A stretch of DNA of 64,000 bases from contig JAEWKA010000004.1 of NCBI GenBank assembly GCA_023386265.1, positions 124,001 to 188,000 on the forward strand, given 5' to 3'. Positions 58,179 through 64,000 of this stretch are shown here, piece after piece. This DNA comes from Bacillota bacterium (lineage in GTDB: Bacteria; Bacillota; Clostridia; Oscillospirales; Oscillospiraceae). Position numbers and translations under genes: made by a program. Position 1 is the first letter of the stretch. Every line of letters starts with the position of its first letter. The notes under the pieces are model-generated. The model did not search any database. It was not told where the DNA came from and saw only the letters and a list, made by a program, of their open reading frames with translations.

Positions 58179-59126
58179 ATGGCAAAGTACACCTTAAAAA
58201 GGTTCGGGTTGGCGCTGATAACGCTTTTGGTTATAGCGTCCCTTACTTTTTTATTGATGAACAGCATTCCCGGAAGCCCATGGCTGAGTGAAAAATCACC
58301 TTCGCAGGCAACGATTGATGCGCTGAACGAGAAATACGGTATGGACAAGCCTGTCATAGTACAGCTTGGAAAATATCTTGAAAACGTTGTTCAGGGCGAT
58401 ATGGGCGTCTCTCTGAAAATGCAGAAAAACAGACCGGTCGTCGACATTATTTTGGAGATGTTCCCAGTATCCGCGAGTATAGGCTTTTTTGCCATCATTT
58501 GGGCGACGCTCGTGGGGGTGACCTTGGGGTGCCTTGCCGCATATAACCGTGGGAAATGGATTGACAGCCTATTGAGGGTAGTGTGTACAGTAGGTATTTC
58601 AATGCCGACCTTTGTAATTGCATCCCTGCTGCTTTTGACCTTCGCCGGAGCTAACGAAGCGCTCAGATTCTTTCCGACAATCTTTGATGCGTCGCTCGGA
58701 GCAAAGGCCTATGTCCTTCCGTCTCTCGCGTTGGGACTTTATCCGATGTGTTATACGGCACGTCAGGCAAGAAGCTCAATGTTAGACGCGCTCGGGCAGG
58801 ACTACATAAAGACAGCCAGAGCAAAAGGACTCAGAAACCCTGCTATTATCTTCAAACATGCGCTGAGAAATGCGCTGATACCTGTTATTACATATCTCGG
58901 ACCCCAAATAGCCTTCGTTTTCTGCGGTGGATTTGTTACAGAACAAGTGTTTTCCATACCTGGGCTTGGACGCTATTTCATCCAGAGCATCCTGAACCGC
59001 GATTATCCCGTGATTATGGGAACGACGATTTTCCTAGCGGCATTCATTATTCTTATGAATTTCCTCGTCGATGTGCTTTATAAAGTGGTCGATCCACGAA
59101 TCAGCTTTGCAGAGGGAGGAAAATAA
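58179..59126 (+). CDS. oppB: Oligopeptide ABC importer permease OppB
   Basis: 315 residues with six membrane helices, the N-terminal family opening YTLKRFGLALITLLVIASLTFLLMNSIPGSP, and the ATPase-contact loop DALGQDYIKTARAKGLRNPAIIFKHALRNALIPVIT. It ends with LVDVLYKVVDPRI. It forms the channel with OppC, which starts two bases after. AGGAAG precedes the ATG. Confidence 0.94.
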   Translation: MAKYTLKRFGLALITLLVIASLTFLLMNSIPGSPWLSEKSPSQATIDALNEKYGMDKPVIVQLGKYLENVVQGDMGVSLKMQKNRPVVDIILEMFPVSASIGFFAIIWATLVGVTLGCLAAYNRGKWIDSLLRVVCTVGISMPTFVIASLLLLTFAGANEALRFFPTIFDASLGAKAYVLPSLALGLYPMCYTARQARSSMLDALGQDYIKTARAKGLRNPAIIFKHALRNALIPVITYLGPQIAFVFCGGFVTEQVFSIPGLGRYFIQSILNRDYPVIMGTTIFLAAFIILMNFLVDVLYKVVDPRISFAEGGK

Positions 59127-59128
59127 GA

Positions 59129-60424
59129 ATGTCAGATGAGATTAAGCGCGTAAAATTTGGCTCACTCCAGCCGAATATAGAAAATCTTCTTGAACTGACT
59201 CCCGAAGATTTTGTTCCTGCGACAGATGAGCAGAAGGAAGGCTTTATTGAGGACCGCAAAAGCTCCTCCTACTGGAAGGATGCATGGCGCAGACTAAAGA
59301 AAAACAAGGTTTCAATGGTAGCTCTTGGCATTATCTTTCTATATCTAATTTTTGCGTTTATCGGTCCCATGCTCATACCGTATGGATACGATGAGTTTGT
59401 GTCTGGTTCCGAGAACCTTTATCCCTGGCACTATTCGCTTGAAGACCAGCAGCTTCTCGACAGTGTTTCCGGCAACGAAGCGGACAGACTTAAAGCGGCC
59501 CTCGACGCGGCTGCAAAGGAAAAAGGCTCCGAACTCACGTCTATCGAGATAGCCAAAATAAAAGCTCAGGTCAAATCCAATAAGTTGGATATAAACGAGT
59601 TTAAAAAAGAAAACGGCATACATCTGGAGGCTTTCGGATACTCAAATGCCGAGCTTACGCGTATTGAGAACGGTGAAAAGGTATTCCCTCACGTTTTCGG
59701 TACAGATAAATTCGGACGTGACATTATGGTCCGTATTATGATAGGTACAAGAGTGTCAATGCTTATCGGCATCTGTGCAGCGCTACTGGTTTTGCTGATT
59801 GGCGCAACCTACGGCTCGATCTCGGGTTTTACGGGAGGCAAAGTTGACACGGTAATGATGCGCGGAGCGGAGCTTATCTACTCTGTGCCGGAAGTTCTGG
59901 TCGTTCTGCTTCTCTCGACCGCGCTCCAGCCGGCGCTTATTTCGTTTCAGAACAGCGGAGAAGGATTTTTTCAGAATTTAGTTGGAATAATGGGTCCGAA
60001 TCTCATATCGCTGTTTGTCGCATTCGGACTACTATATTGGGTCACAATGGCTCGAATTATACGCGGACAGATACTTCAGCTTAAGGAGCAGGAGTTTGTT
60101 ACAGCGGCTAAGGCTCTGGGAGCGAACTCCGGCCGCATAATTAAGCGTCATCTGCTTCCCAACTGCATAGGTCAGATAGTTGTCACGACCTGTCTGCAGA
60201 TACCGGAAGCGATTTTCCTTGAGTCCTTCCTGTCCTTCCTCGGCGTCGGAGTCTCCGCACCTATGACAAGCCTTGGTTCAATGGCGGCAGATGCTCTGAC
60301 GGGCTATCAGACCTACGGCTACAGGCTTATTATACCGGCTGTGATCCTGAGCGTCATGATTCTGGCATTAAATCTTTTCGGCGACGGGCTTCGCGATGCT
60401 CTTGACCCGAGACTTAAAAAATAG
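59129..60424 (+). CDS. oppC: Oligopeptide ABC importer permease OppC with extracytoplasmic insertion
   Basis: 431 residues, longer than the usual 290-310. A soluble N-terminus (about 1-55) leads to helix 1, then an extra 110-residue extracytoplasmic segment (about 87-185; charged and helical, with SGNEADRLKAALDAAAKEKGSEL-type sequence) precedes the HVFGTDKFGRDIMVRIMIG motif that normally follows directly. The rest is standard, with QEFVTAAKALGANSGRIIKRHLLPNCIGQIVV as ATPase loop and ALDPRLKK at the end. The insertion probably contacts the binding protein. Confidence 0.92.
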   Translation: MSDEIKRVKFGSLQPNIENLLELTPEDFVPATDEQKEGFIEDRKSSSYWKDAWRRLKKNKVSMVALGIIFLYLIFAFIGPMLIPYGYDEFVSGSENLYPWHYSLEDQQLLDSVSGNEADRLKAALDAAAKEKGSELTSIEIAKIKAQVKSNKLDINEFKKENGIHLEAFGYSNAELTRIENGEKVFPHVFGTDKFGRDIMVRIMIGTRVSMLIGICAALLVLLIGATYGSISGFTGGKVDTVMMRGAELIYSVPEVLVVLLLSTALQPALISFQNSGEGFFQNLVGIMGPNLISLFVAFGLLYWVTMARIIRGQILQLKEQEFVTAAKALGANSGRIIKRHLLPNCIGQIVVTTCLQIPEAIFLESFLSFLGVGVSAPMTSLGSMAADALTGYQTYGYRLIIPAVILSVMILALNLFGDGLRDALDPRLKK

Positions 60425-60442
60425 AAAGGAGGAAACACTGCT

Positions 60443-61465
60443 TTGAGTAATACAGAAGATAAAAAATTACTGGAAATCAAGGACTTAAAGGTTTCCTTCT
60501 TCACTCCGGCGGGCGAGGTTAAGGCTGTCGGCGGAATATCCTATGATTTGGGATATGGCGAAGTCATGGGGATCGTGGGCGAGTCCGGCTCAGGAAAAAG
60601 CGTTGAGGCCTATTCGATTATGGGGCTTCTCCAATCGCCCGGAAAAGTTATCGGCGGATCGATAAGCTTCGAGGGCGAGGACGTCCTGGCCTACGATAAG
60701 AATCAGATGATTGATTTCCGAGGCAACAAGGTCGCTATGATTTTTCAGAACCCGATGACCTGTCTAAACCCAGTTTATACAATAGGCAACCAGCTAATTG
60801 AGGCTCTGCGCGCACATAACAAGGAAATTTCCGTTCCCGAAGCAAGCAAGAGAGCCATGGATATGCTCGAACTTGTCGGTATAAACAATGTCGAAAAGCG
60901 TATGAAGCAATATCCGCATGAATTTTCGGGTGGTATGCGTCAGAGAGTTATGATTGCGATGGGACTCATTTGCTCACCGAAGCTGCTCATCGCCGACGAG
61001 CCGACTACAGCGCTTGACGTCACAATTCAGGCTCAGATACTTGAGATTATGAAGGATATCCAGAAGAAGACCGGAATGGGTATTATCTTCATTACTCATA
61101 ACCTTGGAGTCGTTGCCGAAATATGCGACAAGGTCTCCGTCATGTACGCCGGAAGAATAGTCGAGCAGGGAAAAGTCAACGACATTTTCTATAAGCCGGC
61201 GCACCCCTATACAATCGGTCTTCTTCGCTCTATGCCGCGAGTGGATGCCGAAGAATATGAGCGCCTTATACCAATCGACGGCACTCCGGTCGATATGTGC
61301 TGCCCACCTGAGGGCTGCATGTTTGCGCCGAGATGCGAGAAATGCATGCAGATTTGCCTGAAAAAAGTGCCGCCGTATGTTGACCTGGGAGACGGGCACC
61401 GCAGCGCGTGCTGGCTAAGAGTGCAGGAACAGATGAGCGGTAAGGAGGAGCAGGATAATGGATGA
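60443..61465 (+). CDS. oppD: Oligopeptide ABC importer ATPase OppD
   Basis: 340 residues from a TTG start at 60443 after AAAGGAGG. Walker A is GESGSGKSV, signature FSGGMRQRV, Walker B LLIADEPTTALDV. The C-terminal oligopeptide/dipeptide extension (about 235-320) has HPYTIGLLRSMPR and a Cys-rich CCPPEGCMFAPRCEKCMQIC that can hold an Fe-S cluster, as in known OppD proteins. It overlaps oppF by eight bases. Confidence 0.94.
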   Translation: MSNTEDKKLLEIKDLKVSFFTPAGEVKAVGGISYDLGYGEVMGIVGESGSGKSVEAYSIMGLLQSPGKVIGGSISFEGEDVLAYDKNQMIDFRGNKVAMIFQNPMTCLNPVYTIGNQLIEALRAHNKEISVPEASKRAMDMLELVGINNVEKRMKQYPHEFSGGMRQRVMIAMGLICSPKLLIADEPTTALDVTIQAQILEIMKDIQKKTGMGIIFITHNLGVVAEICDKVSVMYAGRIVEQGKVNDIFYKPAHPYTIGLLRSMPRVDAEEYERLIPIDGTPVDMCCPPEGCMFAPRCEKCMQICLKKVPPYVDLGDGHRSACWLRVQEQMSGKEEQDNG

Positions 61466-62513
61466 CAAGGTGCTTCTTCAGGTTACGAACCTGCGCAAAT
61501 ACTTTCCAATCAAGGGCGTAAAGGGTCCCGGCGTTCAGGCTGTTGAGGGCGTATCGCTGGAAATCAAAAAAGGCGAGACGCTTGGTCTGGTCGGCGAGTC
61601 CGGCTGCGGAAAAACAACGCTTGGCAGAACAATACTTCGTCTTTATGAGCCGACCTCAGGCCGAATAGTTTATGATGGGAACACGATTTATGACAGCGGC
61701 GGATTTAAGATACCGCTTAAAGACAAGGACGGGAAACAGGTTTTTGACAAGAGCGGAAAACCGCTTACGACCGAATCAAAAAAGACCTCTCAGGATATGC
61801 TGCCATTCCGCCGCAAGATGCAGATAATCTTTCAGGATCCCTCTGCTTCACTCGACCCGCGTATGACAGTCGGCGAGATAATCGGAGAGGCAATCGACAT
61901 ACACAAGCTGGCAAGTTCCAAAGCGGAACGCTCCGAAATGATAAAGTCGCTTTTGAGCGACGTCGGACTCAACACGGAGCATGCCAACCGCTTCCCCCAT
62001 GAGTTTTCCGGAGGACAGCAACAGCGAGTCGGTATAGCCCGCGCGCTCGCCGTTAAGCCCGAATTCATCGTCTGTGACGAACCGATTTCCGCGCTAGACG
62101 TTTCCATTCAGTCGCAGATTGTCAATATGTTGGAGGATATGCAGAACAATCTTGGGCTCACATACCTTTTCATTGCGCACGATCTGTCCGTAGTCCGCCA
62201 CATCTCCAACCGAATCGGAGTCATGTATCTCGGGTCGCTTGTCGAGCTTGGCGAGAGCTATGAGCTCAACAAACATCCTCTTCACCCCTATACGAAGACG
62301 CTTCTTTCCGCGGTACCGGTACCCGATCCGGAAAAGTCCCGTGCAAGAAAGCGTATAGTTCTTGAAGGCGATATCCCTAGTCCTATGAATCCGCCGACAG
62401 GCTGCCGCTTCCATACACGCTGTCCCTATGCTACGCAGAAGTGCAAGGAAGAAATTCCGGAATTCAAAGAATACGACAAAGACCATTGGGCCGCCTGCCA
62501 CTTACTAGGATAG
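61458..62513 (+). CDS. oppF: Oligopeptide ABC importer ATPase OppF
   Basis: 351 residues. Walker A is GESGCGKTTL, signature FSGGQQQRV, Walker B FIVCDEPISALDV, and the C-terminal extension has HPYTKTLLSAVPVPDP and TGCRFHTRCPYATQKC. An insertion of about 40 residues between Walker A and the Q-loop (DSGGFKIPLKDKDGKQVFD region) is a clostridial-type extra. AAGGAGGA precedes the ATG inside oppD. Confidence 0.94.
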   Translation: MDDKVLLQVTNLRKYFPIKGVKGPGVQAVEGVSLEIKKGETLGLVGESGCGKTTLGRTILRLYEPTSGRIVYDGNTIYDSGGFKIPLKDKDGKQVFDKSGKPLTTESKKTSQDMLPFRRKMQIIFQDPSASLDPRMTVGEIIGEAIDIHKLASSKAERSEMIKSLLSDVGLNTEHANRFPHEFSGGQQQRVGIARALAVKPEFIVCDEPISALDVSIQSQIVNMLEDMQNNLGLTYLFIAHDLSVVRHISNRIGVMYLGSLVELGESYELNKHPLHPYTKTLLSAVPVPDPEKSRARKRIVLEGDIPSPMNPPTGCRFHTRCPYATQKCKEEIPEFKEYDKDHWAACHLLG

Positions 62514-62519
62514 AAAATC

Positions 62520-62556
62520 AAAGCGCTTTCCTGCTTACGGGAAAGCGCTTTTTTTA
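62520..62556 (+). terminator. Terminator of oppBCDF
   Basis: AAAGCGCTTTCC...GGGAAAGCGCTT stem followed by a long T-run. Confidence 0.92.
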
Positions 62557-62649
62557 TTCAACACTGCATACTGTGCTTTTTCGTGCCATAGTTGTAAAGT
62601 GTCCTCAAAATATATTACGTAAAAAATCGAAATGTTCATAACTTCTCTA

Positions 62650-62678
62650 TTGACACGTCATTGTTCTCATGGTAACAT
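62650..62678 (+). promoter_or_regulatory. Promoter of the dihydroorotase gene
   Basis: TTGACA (62650-62655), 17-base gap, TAACAT (62673-62678). Confidence 0.75.
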
Positions 62679-62712
62679 ATCGTGAAATAAAGCAAGGCAG
62701 GGGGGCTGTCAA

Positions 62713-64000
62713 GTGAAATCGCTTATCCGAAACGCTGAAGTATTTTTTGACGGAATATTTGTCAGGAAAGATGTTTTGATCGCAGACGGCATCATCGCTG
62801 ACATTAAATCCGATATTCCTCCCGTTTCCGGCGCTCTTGTTTTTAATATGAATAACTGTTTCGTTTTTCCCGGTCTCATCGATGTTCATGTGCATCTGAG
62901 AGAGCCGGGCTTTTTTTATAAAGAAACCATAAAAAGCGGCAGTTTGGCTGCGGCTCACGGCGGCTTTACGACAGTATGCGCGATGCCAAATCTAAACCCA
63001 GTGCCGGATAGCCTTGAGAATCTGAACGCCGAGCTTGAAATCATAAAAAGAGACGCCGTCATACATGTCCTGCCCTATGGAAGTATAACAGTCGGTGAGA
63101 AACAGCAGAAGCTTGCCGATATGGAGGCTTTAGCATCGCATATTGTAGCGTTTTCGGACGACGGGGTCGGAGTTGAGCGCGCAGATATGATGGAAGAAGC
63201 CATGAATAGGGCAAAAATACTGGGAAAAATGATTGTTGCCCACTGCGAGATTAAAGAGCTTTTAAATGGCGGTTGTGTTCACGACGGAGTATATGCGAGA
63301 GAACACGGGCTAAAGGGCAATCCTTCTGAAAGCGAATGGCGCGAGGTCGAGAGAGATTTGGAGCTTGTTCGTAAAACAGGCTGCAGTTTTCATGTCTGTC
63401 ATGTCTCTACAAAAGGAAGTGTTGAGCTGATACGCAGGGCAAAGTCTGATGGCTTGCCCGTTACCTGCGAAACCGCGCCGCACTATCTTGTCCTTTGCGA
63501 CGAAGATTTGCAGGACAATGGACGCTTTAGAATGAATCCGCCTCTACGGAGCCGCGAGGACAGGCGAGCACTTATCGATGGAATTATTGACGGAACTATA
63601 GATATGATTGCGACTGACCATGCTCCGCACTCGGCGGAGGAAAAGTCTGGCGGTCTGGTTAACAGTCTGAATGGTATTGTAGGTCTGGAAACAGCGTTCC
63701 CAATACTCTACACCAAGCTCGTAAAGACAGGTGTTATAACACTAGAAAAGCTAATTGAACTCATGCAGGTGAATCCGGCAAGACGTTTTGATATAGGAAA
63801 CAGCTTAAAAATCGGCAGTCCCGCGGACATAACGGTTTTTAATTTGAGCGAGGAGTATGCGGTGAACCCAAAGGACTTCCTCTCAAAAGGCCGTTCGACG
63901 CCTTTCGAGGGTGAAAAGGTTTTTGGGAAATGCCTGCTTACAATGGTCGGCGGTGTGCCTGTATGGGAAGAAGTCGGCGTAATCCGAAAGATCGAGGATT
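62713..64000 (+). CDS. pyrC: Dihydroorotase (C-terminus cut by window end)
   Basis: The frame starts at a GTG (62713) after GGGGGG and stays open to the last base, giving 429 codons without a stop. The amidohydrolase marks are FPGLIDVHVHLREPGF (metal His pair), AAHGGFTTVCAMPNLNPVPD, SDDGVGV, MIVAHCE, HVCHVST, TCETAPHYL and IDMIATDHAPHS. These match class I dihydroorotase, which closes carbamoyl-aspartate to dihydroorotate in pyrimidine synthesis. All catalytic parts are inside the window; only a short tail is missing. No pyrR leader is seen, so control is by other means or unregulated. Confidence 0.93.
   Translation, partial: MKSLIRNAEVFFDGIFVRKDVLIADGIIADIKSDIPPVSGALVFNMNNCFVFPGLIDVHVHLREPGFFYKETIKSGSLAAAHGGFTTVCAMPNLNPVPDSLENLNAELEIIKRDAVIHVLPYGSITVGEKQQKLADMEALASHIVAFSDDGVGVERADMMEEAMNRAKILGKMIVAHCEIKELLNGGCVHDGVYAREHGLKGNPSESEWREVERDLELVRKTGCSFHVCHVSTKGSVELIRRAKSDGLPVTCETAPHYLVLCDEDLQDNGRFRMNPPLRSREDRRALIDGIIDGTIDMIATDHAPHSAEEKSGGLVNSLNGIVGLETAFPILYTKLVKTGVITLEKLIELMQVNPARRFDIGNSLKIGSPADITVFNLSEEYAVNPKDFLSKGRSTPFEGEKVFGKCLLTMVGGVPVWEEVGVIRKIED

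Noticed and set aside
62560..62712. PyrR attenuator before the dihydroorotase gene
   Set aside because: Only a promoter and short leader are present; no PyrR-binding loop with antiterminator and terminator was found.

Overview
The window looks like chromosomal DNA from an anaerobic, endospore-forming member of the Clostridia. The reasons are Gram-positive style promoters and strong GGAGG ribosome-binding sites, a T-box leader, spoVAD/spoVAE, a CotH-like protein, a PdaB-like deacetylase, three S-layer-homology proteins, several lipobox lipoproteins, a molybdenum purine hydroxylase and an EFR1-type flavodoxin/ferredoxin protein. Base composition is moderate and fairly even. The clear exception is one AT-rich metalloprotease gene (31.7-32.8 kb). 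No phage, IS element, CRISPR array or rRNA was seen. There is one tRNA (Leu, anticodon UAG).

Layout, 0-10 kb: a minus-strand sodium/solute symporter is controlled by a complete T-box leader whose specifier reads as a tyrosine codon. Next comes a minus-strand mtnA-deoD-CDP-alcohol phosphatidyltransferase operon, then a plus-strand membrane protein made largely of heptad repeats. A broken trkA/P-type-ATPase remnant follows, then a minus-strand operon of a small exported protein with secD and secF.

10-31 kb: an SLH surface protein is followed by a long purine uptake and catabolism locus. It contains a GntR/HutC regulator, a BMP-type lipoprotein, a nucleoside-type ABC transporter (one double ATPase, two permeases), a small unknown exported protein, the three subunits of a xanthine-dehydrogenase-type enzyme, a guanine-deaminase-like enzyme and adenine deaminase. 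AGGTANTACC sites in the gntR and bmp promoters suggest one regulon. A Met-family ABC importer (metN, metI, metQ-like) carries a DUF169 gene inside the operon and has a promoter buried in an inverted repeat. A polysaccharide deacetylase and a large P-loop protein that looks like DUF4914 close the region.

31-50 kb: the AT-rich zincin, a DEAD-box helicase/CvfB/small basic protein cluster, an LprG-like lipoprotein with an MFS exporter, malQ, spoVAD-spoVAE, tRNA-Leu and an AraC regulator with an extra N-terminal DNA-binding domain. Then come an SLH protein, a TrmB regulator/TauE-like exporter/ornithine-cyclodeaminase-family operon with a palindromic operator, an SLH-BsuPI protein, an SSAT-like acetyltransferase and an EFR1 protein.

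50-64 kb: a CotH-like lipoprotein, an MBL-fold hydrolase, an oligopeptide-binding lipoprotein (oppA-like), a membrane acyltransferase, lysA, an SSB-like protein, oppBCDF, and a dihydroorotase cut by the window end. All functional names are homology readings by eye; no database search was run. The least conventional loci are the DUF169-containing Met-type importer, the TrmB/TauE/OCD operon, the heptad-repeat membrane protein, the HPrK/PEPCK-like P-loop protein, the LprG-MFS pair and the tyrosine T-box symporter.
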